64,000 bases of DNA from Candidatus Gastranaerophilales bacterium (lineage in GTDB: Bacteria; Cyanobacteriota; Vampirovibrionia; Gastranaerophilales; Gastranaerophilaceae). Both the position numbers and the translations under genes were made by a program. The stretch is taken from positions 62,001 through 126,000 of the forward strand of contig CALUYE010000004.1 of the NCBI GenBank assembly GCA_944324945.1. Reading direction: 5' to 3'. A model generated the notes under the pieces. The model saw only the letters and a list, made by a program, of their open reading frames with translations. It had not been told where the DNA came from and did not search any database. Of this stretch, positions 8,793 through 17,225 are shown piece by piece (the stretch's first letter is position 1; every line of letters begins with the position of its first letter).

Positions 8793-10034
8793 ATGAGGCG
8801 CAGAGAGTTTATAAAAAATTCAGCATTAACCATTGGAGCGGGAACTTTGTTGACTGCTTGCTCTTCAAGCGAGGTTAAAACGGATAAAGGAAAAGTAATA
8901 AGAAGAAAATTTGACAACACTACAATGCCTCTTTTGGCTCTTGGCTGCATGAGACTTCCTGTTAAAGGGAAAGAAGTCGATATGGCAGAGCTTGAAAAAA
9001 TGGTTCAATATGCCATGGATTGCGGTATGAACTATTTTGATACAGCTTATATGTATGTTGACGGAAAATCAGAAAATGCAATAGGTGAAGTATTAAAAAA
9101 ATACCCGCGCGAAAGTTTCATTTTGACGGATAAAAGCCCTGCTTACCTTATAAATTCAAAAGAAGACGTTTTAAGAATATTTAACGAACAATTAAAAAAA
9201 TGCCAAGTTGAATATTTTGATAACTACATGGTTCACAATATTAATAAAAACAGCATTTCAAACTATCGAGATAATGATATGTACGGTGAACTTTTAAAGC
9301 TTAAAAAAGAAGGTAAAATTAAACATTTAGGTTTTTCATTCCATGGCGATCCTAAAATGTTAAGAGAGGTTATATCGGAACATAAATGGGATTTTTGCCA
9401 GCTTCAATTAAATTATCTTGATTGGGAAGTTGTAAACGCTAAAGAATTGTATGAAATAGCCGATGAGGCAAATGTTCCCGTTATTGTAATGGAGCCTTTA
9501 AGAGGCAGTGCGTTATGTAATTTGCCTCAAAAAGCAGAAGAAAAGTTAAAAGAAGTGTGTCCCAATGATACTCCCGCTTCTTTTGCTTTAAGATGGATTG
9601 CATCCAAAAAAAGAGTGTTTACTATTTTAAGCGGTATGAGCAGTTTGGAGCAGGTTAAACAAAATGCTCAGGTATTTATAAATTATAAAAAATTAAGCGA
9701 AGAAGAAGAAAAATTAGCAAGCGAGATTGTTAAAATAATACAATCACAGGGCGCTATTGGATGTACTGCATGTAAATATTGCATGGAAGTTTGCCCGAAG
9801 GGCATAAATATTGCTGCAATATTTGCTCTTTATAATATGTATAAATCAAGCACACAAGCAAACCGTAACTTTATGTTTGTTTATAACTACAACGCTCTTG
9901 AAGAATCAACAAGAGCAGATAAATGTATCGAATGCGGCTTGTGTTCAAGAAACTGCCCTCAAGGACTCGATATCCCGAAATTATTAAAAGAAGTTCAAAA
10001 AGAAGTAGAAAAAGTAGAAAAGAAAATGGCTTAA
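8793..10034 (+). CDS. Exported aldo/keto reductase with two 4Fe-4S motifs
   Basis: The 413-residue protein starts with a twin-arginine type signal (MRRREFIKNSALTIG) and a lipobox LTAC with Cys23, so it is probably a Tat-exported, membrane-attached lipoprotein. The reductase barrel retains the AKR tetrad pieces: Asp and Tyr in YFDTAYMY, Lys in LTDKSP, His in YMVHN. The C-terminus has two cluster motifs, CTACKYCMEVCPKG and CIECGLCSRNCPQG. Such Fe-S aldo/keto reductases are widespread in anaerobes; the substrate is unknown. It is followed after 9 bases by cbiM. An upstream fragment at 8548 seems to be a relic of a paralogue. Confidence 0.9.
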   Translation: MRRREFIKNSALTIGAGTLLTACSSSEVKTDKGKVIRRKFDNTTMPLLALGCMRLPVKGKEVDMAELEKMVQYAMDCGMNYFDTAYMYVDGKSENAIGEVLKKYPRESFILTDKSPAYLINSKEDVLRIFNEQLKKCQVEYFDNYMVHNINKNSISNYRDNDMYGELLKLKKEGKIKHLGFSFHGDPKMLREVISEHKWDFCQLQLNYLDWEVVNAKELYEIADEANVPVIVMEPLRGSALCNLPQKAEEKLKEVCPNDTPASFALRWIASKKRVFTILSGMSSLEQVKQNAQVFINYKKLSEEEEKLASEIVKIIQSQGAIGCTACKYCMEVCPKGINIAAIFALYNMYKSSTQANRNFMFVYNYNALEESTRADKCIECGLCSRNCPQGLDIPKLLKEVQKEVEKVEKKMA

Positions 10035-10043
10035 AGGAGAAAT

Positions 10044-10943
10044 ATGCACTTAGGAAACGGTATAATATGTCCCGCAACGGGAGTTCCGATGCTAATAGCC
10101 GCAGCAGGAAGCGCCTTTTGGGCGTATAAAAAATTAAAATCAGATTTCACAAAAGATAAAATTATGCCTCTTATAATATTAAGCGCGTTTGTTTTTGCGC
10201 TTCAGATGATAAATTTTTCAATTCCTCTGACAGGTTCAAGCGGGCATGTAATCGGTGCTTCTTTGCTTGCTGTAATTTTAGGGCCACAGGCTGCATTTTT
10301 ATCGATATGTGCAATTTTATTGGTTCAAGCTTTATTTTTTGCAGACGGCGGTTTATTGGCTTTAGGATGCAATATTTTTAATATGGGCTTTTTAGCTTGC
10401 TTTGTTGTTTATCCTTTAGTTTTTAAACCTTTGAAAAATATTAATAAACCTTTGCTTGCAATAATTTTATCTTCAATTGTTTCGCTGCAATTAGGTTCAA
10501 TTTTTGCAGTTATTGAAACCGTTTTATCGGGTACAATTGTTTCAAACTTCTTAAATTATACTTCTTTAATGCAAATAATTCATTTCCCGATTGGAATTAT
10601 TGAAGGTTTAATATCCGCTTGCGTTTATCTTGTATATAATAAAATGAGTGCTAAACAATTTTCTTACTCTTTTGGTGCGGTTTCATTAATACTTGCAAGT
10701 GTAATTTCAAAATACGCTTCAAGTAAGCCTGACGGACTTGAATGGTCGTTATTGAATATTTCAGATTCAGTTATTGATAATACTCAAAATATACTTTATT
10801 CAATTTCTGAATCCGTTCAGGCAAAAATGTCAATTTTAACCACCCTGCCTGATTCATTTGCAAATGTTTCGGGAATAGTAATACTTAGTATATTAGTATA
10901 TTTAATTACGTTGACATTAAACAATTCTAAAGTAAAAAATTAA
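10044..10943 (+). CDS. cbiM: CbiM-like ECF transporter substrate-binding membrane subunit
   Basis: The protein begins Met-His (MHLGNGIICPATG), as CbiM/NikM proteins do; the N-terminal amine and His2 are known to bind Co or Ni in this family. Further family marks are FSIPLTGSSGHVIGASLLAVILGP and ADGGLLALGCNIFNMGF. About seven membrane helices are visible over 299 residues. It would take up cobalt, possibly nickel. The usual partners (CbiN, the T component and the ATPase) do not follow; the tmRNA gene comes next, so partners must lie elsewhere. A Shine-Dalgarno AAAGGAG lies just before the ATG. Confidence 0.88.
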   Translation: MHLGNGIICPATGVPMLIAAAGSAFWAYKKLKSDFTKDKIMPLIILSAFVFALQMINFSIPLTGSSGHVIGASLLAVILGPQAAFLSICAILLVQALFFADGGLLALGCNIFNMGFLACFVVYPLVFKPLKNINKPLLAIILSSIVSLQLGSIFAVIETVLSGTIVSNFLNYTSLMQIIHFPIGIIEGLISACVYLVYNKMSAKQFSYSFGAVSLILASVISKYASSKPDGLEWSLLNISDSVIDNTQNILYSISESVQAKMSILTTLPDSFANVSGIVILSILVYLITLTLNNSKVKN

Positions 10944-10952
10944 TTTTAGTGT

Positions 10953-10958
10953 TATAAT
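10953..10958 (+). promoter_or_regulatory. Putative -10 box of ssrA
   Basis: A perfect TATAAT lies 28 bases before the mature tmRNA 5' end, which fits a short precursor leader removed by RNase P. No convincing -35 hexamer is seen at 17 bases upstream. Confidence 0.4.
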
Positions 10959-10986
10959 AAAAATACGCTCTTTGAAAATTTAATAT

Positions 10987-11377
10987 GGGGATGTTGTGGT
11001 TTCGACGGGGTGAAGTTTATCTCAAAAGCTGCATTTCAAGCTGAATAACTTGTTAAACTTTTCAAAAAAATAGACGCTAATAACGTTGTAAAAGCTGATT
11101 TTGCTCCCAGAGCAATCGCTGCCTAGTAACGGCGCGACAGCCACTTTATAAGCCCAACTTGCCGGTTTATAAGGTAAATTATGCAAGTCGTTGATTTAAT
11201 TTTCGTTAGCGGTTAGATTAATGTATTCAGTTAACGAAGTTGATAATCTTTAAAATTATCTTCGGGTTTTTGTAACGGTTGCGGCAATTTTCCTAAAAAT
11301 CTAAGATAAAAGTGCCTATGAATGTAGACGCTTTTGCGGTATCATTTCGGACGCGAGTTCAACTCTCGCCATCTCCA
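10987..11377 (+). ncRNA. ssrA: Transfer-messenger RNA
   Basis: The 5' end GGGGATGTTGTGGTTTCGACGG and the 3' end, with T-arm GAGTTCAACTC and acceptor strand CATCTCC, are diagnostic of one-piece tmRNA. The 7-bp acceptor stem pairs 10987-10993 with 11370-11376; CCA is not encoded. The tag frame at 11076-11126 reads ANNVVKADFAPRAIAA followed by TAG. The RNA rescues stalled ribosomes with SmpB, whose gene lies at 37348. The ANN start is shared with cyanobacterial tags. A type I restriction operon lies downstream. Confidence 0.97.
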
Positions 11378-11387
11378 TAATTTTGAT

Positions 11388-11521
11388 AAAAAGTGCACGG
11401 ATGTGAGTCCGTGATGGCGAAACATTGAGTTTCGACGGACAGGACGACACTGGACGAGTGCGACGTAAGAATTTCTAAAAGAAATTCCACAGGAGCAACA
11501 CTTTTGAAGTTTGAGCCCTGT
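11388..11521 (+). ncRNA. Unidentified GC-rich structured RNA candidate behind ssrA
   Basis: The 282 bases between ssrA and hsdR carry no open frame, but the first half is clearly richer in G+C than the surrounding DNA. It can fold into a multibranch structure: an outer stem AAAAGTG/CACTTTT (11389-11395 with 11499-11505) encloses hairpins CACGGA/TCCGTG (11396-11413), CGAAAC/GTTTCG (11418-11434), CACT/AGTG (11448-11460) and GAATTTC/GAAATTC (11469-11487). ACAGG at 11489 could alternatively pair with CCTGT at 11517. Together this suggests a structured RNA, but it matches no class I can name. The remainder, 11522-11659, is AT-rich and seems to hold only the hsdR promoter region. Confidence 0.4.
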
Positions 11522-11659
11522 TCCAAAGAGATGTAGTTATTGTTTGGATGCTGACTTTTAATTTAAATATTTTTTCCTATAGTATTTGAAAATTACCTTT
11601 AAATAAGACACATGACGCTTATTTTATGCTATTATAGTAAAAAATAATAAGAAGAAAGT

Positions 11660-14368
11660 ATGAATCCGGAAGAAAAAGCGCGAATAGGTATAGATAATGA
11701 ATTAATCGAAGCGGGTTGGGTTATTCAAGATCGAAAAGATTTTAACAGAAACGCATCTTTTGGTGTAGCTGTTCGAGAATTTTTAATGCAGGACGGGTCT
11801 GAAGCGGATTACTTGCTTTTTGTTGAAGGTAAAGCAATAGGTGTTATTGAAGCCAAAAAAGAAGGTTTTTCATTAAGCGGTGTTGAAAATCAATCAAAGA
11901 GCTATTCTTGCAATCTTCCCGAAAAAACACGTTCTTGGCAAATGCCTTTGCCTTTTATTTATGAAACAAATTCTCATGAAATTTATTTTACTGATATAAG
12001 AGATATTAATGCTTGCTCGAGGAGGGTTTTTAATTTTCATAAACCGGAAACACTCTTTGAATTAATTAATCAACCTTCAACACTTAGAAATAATTTAAAA
12101 AATATGCCCAAATTAAACACTAACGGGTTAAGAAATTGCCAAATTGAAGCCATAAAAGGATTAGAGCAATCATTAGCCAACAATCAAAAACGTTCTTTAA
12201 TTCATATGGCAACAGGGGCAGGTAAAACTTTCACTGCTTGTAATTTTATATACAGGCTTATAAAATTTGCAAAAGCAAAAAGAGTTTTGTTTTTGGTTGA
12301 TAGAAATAATTTAGGCAAACAAACAAAAAAGGAATTTGACAATTTTGTTTTGCAAGATGAAAATCGTAAATTTAGCGAAGTATATATTGCTCAACAACTT
12401 CAACATAATAAAATAGATAAAGATGCAAAGGTTGTTATAACTACAATTCAAAGACTATATTCAATGCTATGTAACGAAGAAGATTATGATGAAATAAATG
12501 AAGAAGTTTCTTCTTATGAAATAGGTTCACTTGGAAAGCCAAAAGAAGTAAATTATAATTCCCAAATACCTCCTGAATTTTTTGATTTTGTAGTAGTTGA
12601 TGAATGCCACAGAAGTATTTATGGAGATTGGCAACAGGTTCTTGAATATTTTGATGCTTTTACAATTGGCTTAACTGCAACCCCCTCCCAACATACTCTT
12701 GGATATTTTAATAAAAATATTGTTTCTCAATATCCTCTTGAACGTTCAATAATTGACAACGTAAATGTTGATTGTAGATTTTATAGAATAAAAACAAAAA
12801 TTGGCGAATACGGAAGCAAGGTTGAGGCAGGTTTTTGTGTCCCGATTAGGGATAAAAAGACTAGAAAAACAATGTATGAAGAACTTAGTGATGATATTAT
12901 ATACGATAAAAATGCTTTAGACAGAACAGTTCTTGCGCCAAATCAAATAAGAACAGTCTTAGAAACCTATAAGAAAGCAATTTTTACGCAACTTTTTCCC
13001 GAGCGTGAGCCGACTTGGATTCCTAAAACATTAATTTTTGCAAAAGACGACAATCATGCAGACGAAATAGTAAGAATTGCAAGAGAGGTTTTTGCTAAAG
13101 GTAATGATTTTTGTAAAAAAATTACCTATAGCGTTACAAAAGAAAAACCCGAGGAAATAATAAAAGCTTTTAGAACAGACCCAAATTTCAGAATTGCGGT
13201 AACTGTTGATATGATTGCAACAGGTACTGATATCAAACCTCTTGAAGTTTTAATATTTATGCGTGATGTTAAATCTCAGCTTTATTATGAACAAATGAAA
13301 GGAAGAGGAGTTAGAACAATTTCCCCGACCGATTTAAAAAGTGCTACACCTAATGCGGAAGTTAAAAATTATTTTTATTTAATTGATGCAGTAGGGGTCA
13401 CAGAAAGCAAAAAAACAATATCGCAACCGCTTGAAAGAAAGAAAACAGTTTCATTTAACAGGCTTTTGGAAGATATTGCACAAGGCGCAATAGATGAAGA
13501 TACCCTTTCATCTTTAGCAGGCAGAATTTCAAGACTGGAAGCTAATTTAGAACAAGACGACATTCAAAAAATTAAAGAATACACAAATTCTAAGCCCCTT
13601 TCTAAAATAGCAAATGAAATAATGGATACTATTGACTATGACCTTATCGAAAATAAAACAGATGAAGAAATTGAACAATTAAGAGATGAAGCGCTAAAGC
13701 CTTTTAACCAGCCTGCCTTTAGACAGCTTTTACTTGATTTGGCAGCAAAATCAATGCTTGTAATAGATATATATTCTGTTGATGAAGTTATAAGCAGTGG
13801 TTTTAATATGGATAATGCCAAAAATACAATAAAAAGTTTTAAAGATTTTATTGAAGATAACAAAGACAGAATCGACGCGCTTTCTATTATTTATAATACG
13901 CAATATAAAACCCGCCATCTAACCTACGAAAAAATAAAAGAATTATCAAGAAAACTTGCCCTTTTAATGCCCCCTCTTGAAATTTCAAATATTTGGAGCG
14001 CATATAAACTTATAGAGCAAGACAAAGTAAAAAATGTTAAAGACCCTGCAAAACTTTTAACAAACCTTGTACAACTTGTAAGGTTTGCAATCGGTCAAGA
14101 TGAAATTCTGGAAGATTTTTCATCAGTTGCAAATTCTCGTTTTGAATTATGGAAAGGCAGACAAATAAAGCGAGGTATAGAATTTACACCTGAACAAAAA
14201 GAACTTTTAACAATAATTAAAGACTATATTGTTGCAAACGCTTATGTTAATGCAAACGATATGCAAGATGCTTTGTCGGATAAAGGCGGTATATTCAAAG
14301 CCCGTCAGGCCTTTGGACAAGAACTTGATTCAATTCTTGATGATTTGTCATTGACGCTAGTGGGGTAG
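11660..14368 (+). CDS. hsdR: Type I restriction enzyme R subunit
   Basis: The 902-residue protein has the HsdR order: an N-terminal nuclease with Asp50 and E64-A-K66 (PD-ExK type), a helicase with Walker A ATGAGKT (184-190), DECH (314-317) and LTATPSQHT, and a C-terminal helical domain starting around residue 600. It is the motor and cleavage subunit that translocates and cuts unmodified DNA together with HsdM and HsdS encoded downstream. An AAGAAGAAAG stretch acts as ribosome binding site. It is the first gene of the operon and ends two bases before the next ATG. Length is normal and no frame damage is visible. Confidence 0.95.
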   Translation: MNPEEKARIGIDNELIEAGWVIQDRKDFNRNASFGVAVREFLMQDGSEADYLLFVEGKAIGVIEAKKEGFSLSGVENQSKSYSCNLPEKTRSWQMPLPFIYETNSHEIYFTDIRDINACSRRVFNFHKPETLFELINQPSTLRNNLKNMPKLNTNGLRNCQIEAIKGLEQSLANNQKRSLIHMATGAGKTFTACNFIYRLIKFAKAKRVLFLVDRNNLGKQTKKEFDNFVLQDENRKFSEVYIAQQLQHNKIDKDAKVVITTIQRLYSMLCNEEDYDEINEEVSSYEIGSLGKPKEVNYNSQIPPEFFDFVVVDECHRSIYGDWQQVLEYFDAFTIGLTATPSQHTLGYFNKNIVSQYPLERSIIDNVNVDCRFYRIKTKIGEYGSKVEAGFCVPIRDKKTRKTMYEELSDDIIYDKNALDRTVLAPNQIRTVLETYKKAIFTQLFPEREPTWIPKTLIFAKDDNHADEIVRIAREVFAKGNDFCKKITYSVTKEKPEEIIKAFRTDPNFRIAVTVDMIATGTDIKPLEVLIFMRDVKSQLYYEQMKGRGVRTISPTDLKSATPNAEVKNYFYLIDAVGVTESKKTISQPLERKKTVSFNRLLEDIAQGAIDEDTLSSLAGRISRLEANLEQDDIQKIKEYTNSKPLSKIANEIMDTIDYDLIENKTDEEIEQLRDEALKPFNQPAFRQLLLDLAAKSMLVIDIYSVDEVISSGFNMDNAKNTIKSFKDFIEDNKDRIDALSIIYNTQYKTRHLTYEKIKELSRKLALLMPPLEISNIWSAYKLIEQDKVKNVKDPAKLLTNLVQLVRFAIGQDEILEDFSSVANSRFELWKGRQIKRGIEFTPEQKELLTIIKDYIVANAYVNANDMQDALSDKGGIFKARQAFGQELDSILDDLSLTLVG

Positions 14369-14369
14369 A

Positions 14370-15404
14370 ATGTCAAAAAAAAATGCAAATATTGAGTATG
14401 AAATAACGCCGGCTTCAACGAAAGGAAAAGTTGAACTTCCTTCTGATGGTACAAATGAACTTATGAAAGCAGGTGCGCGTTTGATTGATTCTTTAAGAAC
14501 AGGTTCTGAAAAAGTCGGAAATATGTTTTTAAACAGCATTTCAACTATAGGAAAACCGATAGGCGCATTAATTGAAGGCAAAACTGCAGAGATTGAACTT
14601 GCTAATCAATTTATAACAGCTAATTTGATTTTAGCGAAAGAAATCAATGCAACAACACACATGAGTTATGTTGCGCAAGAATTTAATAAAAAAGTTGAAA
14701 ATAATGAAAAAATACCGGATAAAATTGAAAAGTCCGATAATTTGTATGCAATTCAAGATAAAGCTTCTGAAGTTTCAAATGAGGAATTTTTAAAACTATG
14801 GGCAAAATTATATACCGAAGAAGCTTGCAATCCCGGAACGGTAAGCAAAAAAACAATTAATATATTAAGCTCAATTGATGCAAAAATGATTAATATATTG
14901 GAAAATTTAATATTTCCATATTGTGATTCAAATGGTTTTTACTGGATGTGCGACAATTGCGATATAACCCCTGTTATATTAGCTCAAGACTACGGATTTA
15001 TAGACAATAAAAGTATAGTTAAATATTTTAAAAATCCTGAATCTGCAAATTGTATAATGCTAAATTCAACAAATATATTATGTGTTTATCCCGGGTTTGG
15101 CTATTTTCCAAAAGATAAATATGTATTAACTAAGTCCGGACTTGAAATTAAAAATATTTTAAAAATATTTCCAAAACAAAAACATATCAAAACCATAATT
15201 AAAGCTATTGAAGAATCTGCTCTGTACTGGCATGTATCTTCAGCTTATAATATTAAAATAAAAAAAATGCCTGCTCCAAAGCAAAAATTCATAATATGTA
15301 ATAAAAACAATAAAGTTAAATATCCAAAAGATTCCGAATTTAAAACCTTGAAAGAATTTGAAAAGAACGCCCAAGAAAATATCGAGGTCAAACATGCAAA
15401 ATAA
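14370..15404 (+). CDS. DUF2806 domain protein inside the restriction operon
   Basis: The 344-residue protein contains a segment typical of DUF2806 (SNEEFLKLWAKLYTEEACNPGTVSKKTINIL, residues about 137-168) after an N-terminal region with a hydrophobic glycine-containing stretch (ISTIGKPIGALIEGK). The family has no proven role. Here it starts one base after hsdR and its end overlaps hsdS, so it is made with the restriction enzyme. It may control or assist the system, or be a separate defence factor carried along. The family assignment is by motif. Confidence 0.7.
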   Translation: MSKKNANIEYEITPASTKGKVELPSDGTNELMKAGARLIDSLRTGSEKVGNMFLNSISTIGKPIGALIEGKTAEIELANQFITANLILAKEINATTHMSYVAQEFNKKVENNEKIPDKIEKSDNLYAIQDKASEVSNEEFLKLWAKLYTEEACNPGTVSKKTINILSSIDAKMINILENLIFPYCDSNGFYWMCDNCDITPVILAQDYGFIDNKSIVKYFKNPESANCIMLNSTNILCVYPGFGYFPKDKYVLTKSGLEIKNILKIFPKQKHIKTIIKAIEESALYWHVSSAYNIKIKKMPAPKQKFIICNKNNKVKYPKDSEFKTLKEFEKNAQENIEVKHAK

Positions 15405-16626
15405 ATTACCGCAAGGGTGGACTGAATGCGAATTGGGTGATGTCTGCAATTTGGATAACGGCTCAAAAATTTATAATGTAAATCTGCCATTGTTAGATGT
15501 AAAATATTTACGAGGAAAAAAAGAGGCGAGTATTGCTAAGCAAGGAGTTTTGCTTAATAATGGGGACTTTGTAATTTTAGTCGACGGAGAAAATTCCGGT
15601 GAAATTTTTTCCATATATGAGCAAGGTGTAATGGGAAGCACATTTAAAAAACTTATTTTCTCAGATTATGTAAATGTGGATTTTGTCAAATTCAAAATTA
15701 AGTCTAAACAAAAAATGTTTAAATTACATAAAGTTGGAAGTGCAATACCACATTTAAATAAAAAATTATTTAAAACCATTCAGTTGCTACTTCCGCCACT
15801 CAATGAGCAAAAACGTATTGCAGAAAAGATTGAAAGCGAATTTAAAAAGATTGATGAGGGGTTGGAACATCTTGAAAAAGCAAAAGAACAAATCAAACAA
15901 TATCGCCAATCTGTCTTGAAATTTGCATTTGAGGGAAAATTATGCAAAATCTCGGTGTGGCAAGAATCTGATTTAGAAAGCATTTCAAAAAAAATTACAG
16001 ATGGAAGTCATTTTTCTCCTAAAACTGTTGAAAAAAGCAATTATCCATATATAACCGTAAAAGACTTAAGCAATGGAACTATTGATTTTGAGAATTGCAA
16101 ATTTATAACGTTTGAAGATTATACCGAGTTAGAAAAAAATGGTTGCAAACCTCAACAGGGTGATGTTTTATTTTCAAAAGATGGCACCGTTGGAAAGGTT
16201 TCGCTGATTGATTTTTCAAAGAATTTTGTAGTATTATCTTCGCTCGCTATAATACGCCCAAATCAAGATGTAGTTAAATCTGAATATTTAAAATATGCAC
16301 TAACAAATCCAGATTTTTTACAAATTGCATTAAATAAAAAAACCGGTGTAGCAATTAGAAGAATTATTTTAAGGACATTAAAACAATTAAAAATTCGTTA
16401 TCCAAAGAATAAACCTGAACAACAAAAGATAGTTGAAGAAATCGAAAAGAGATTTGCTGTTGCAAATGAGGTTGAAAAGGTTGTTGAAGAAAATATCGAA
16501 AAAGCAAAACAACTGAAACAATCAATTCTAAAAAAAGCATTTGAAGGTCGTCTTGTCCCGCAAGACCCAAAGGACGAACCTGCCTCTATACTCCTTGAAA
16601 AAATCAAACAAGAAAGAGGTAAATAG
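15394..16626 (+). CDS. hsdS: Type I restriction enzyme specificity subunit
   Basis: I take the ATG at 15394, which has GAGG six bases upstream, rather than an earlier TTG in the same frame. The 410 residues show two target-recognition domains, each followed by a conserved coiled-coil spacer: LLPPLNEQKRIAEKIESEF with SVLKFAFEGKL, and PEQQKIVEEIEKRF with SILKKAFEGRLVPQDP near the end. The subunit decides which bipartite DNA site the enzyme recognises; the site itself cannot be read from sequence. It overlaps the DUF2806 gene by 11 bases. Confidence 0.95.
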   Translation: MQNKLPQGWTECELGDVCNLDNGSKIYNVNLPLLDVKYLRGKKEASIAKQGVLLNNGDFVILVDGENSGEIFSIYEQGVMGSTFKKLIFSDYVNVDFVKFKIKSKQKMFKLHKVGSAIPHLNKKLFKTIQLLLPPLNEQKRIAEKIESEFKKIDEGLEHLEKAKEQIKQYRQSVLKFAFEGKLCKISVWQESDLESISKKITDGSHFSPKTVEKSNYPYITVKDLSNGTIDFENCKFITFEDYTELEKNGCKPQQGDVLFSKDGTVGKVSLIDFSKNFVVLSSLAIIRPNQDVVKSEYLKYALTNPDFLQIALNKKTGVAIRRIILRTLKQLKIRYPKNKPEQQKIVEEIEKRFAVANEVEKVVEENIEKAKQLKQSILKKAFEGRLVPQDPKDEPASILLEKIKQERGK

Positions 16627-17225
16627 TGGGATATATTGAATTAATAAAATTATTTTATGAAAAAATTTTATGTAACCAAGTTGTTTTATCTCTTATTTCG
16701 GGGTTTGTTGGTGCTGTTGTAGCTAGTGTAGTTACTTATAAGGCAACAAAGCAGGCTCATGAAAATAATATAGAGTTAGAAAAATTAAAGGAAAAAGAAA
16801 CCGAAAAAGCTGTTGTTTTATCAATAGTGGAGGAATTAAAAGTTTTAAATGAAATATATTCTGATCAAATGAACGATTATTTTAATCAACTCAAACTAGA
16901 AATAGATTATTTAAGCTCGTATTATATTGTTACTCAAGATTTTTTTACTGTATTTGCAAATAATAGTAGCAAAATTGGTTCAATCTCCAATAAAGAATTG
17001 AGAAACTTGATTGTAAAAATATATGTATACTTAAAAAGGCTACTTGAAGATTTTAATATGCTAAAATTATACCTTGATGAATTGGAAAATAATAAAGCTG
17101 TGTATAATGAATTAAGGACAGTTTCTTGGTCAATGAAATATACGTACGATAAAATTAAGTCATTATATAGTTTGATTGTTACAAAAACTAATGAAATATA
17201 CGGGGTAACTAATGACGGAAAATAA
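16626..17225 (+). CDS. Membrane-anchored coiled-coil protein within the restriction operon
   Basis: The frame starts with GTG overlapping the last base of hsdS. One membrane helix (residues about 19-40, VVLSLISGFVGAVVASVVTY) is followed by a charged helical, probably coiled-coil region (NIELEKLKEKETEKA) and more helices. The end overlaps the start of hsdM by 14 bases, so it is embedded in the operon. I know no named family for it. Membrane coiled-coil proteins are frequent accessory members of defence loci, and that role is inferred only from position. Confidence 0.65.
   Translation: MGYIELIKLFYEKILCNQVVLSLISGFVGAVVASVVTYKATKQAHENNIELEKLKEKETEKAVVLSIVEELKVLNEIYSDQMNDYFNQLKLEIDYLSSYYIVTQDFFTVFANNSSKIGSISNKELRNLIVKIYVYLKRLLEDFNMLKLYLDELENNKAVYNELRTVSWSMKYTYDKIKSLYSLIVTKTNEIYGVTNDGK

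Noticed and set aside
11400-11434. Resemblance to a hammerhead ribozyme (GTCCGTGATGGCGAAAC)
   Set aside because: The catalytic CUGAUGA core is absent and the helices do not form the three-way hammerhead junction.
15358-15393. Upstream TTG start for hsdS
   Set aside because: The ATG at 15394 has a GAGG at good distance and begins the normal HsdS N-terminus; the TTG version only lengthens the overlap with DUF2806.
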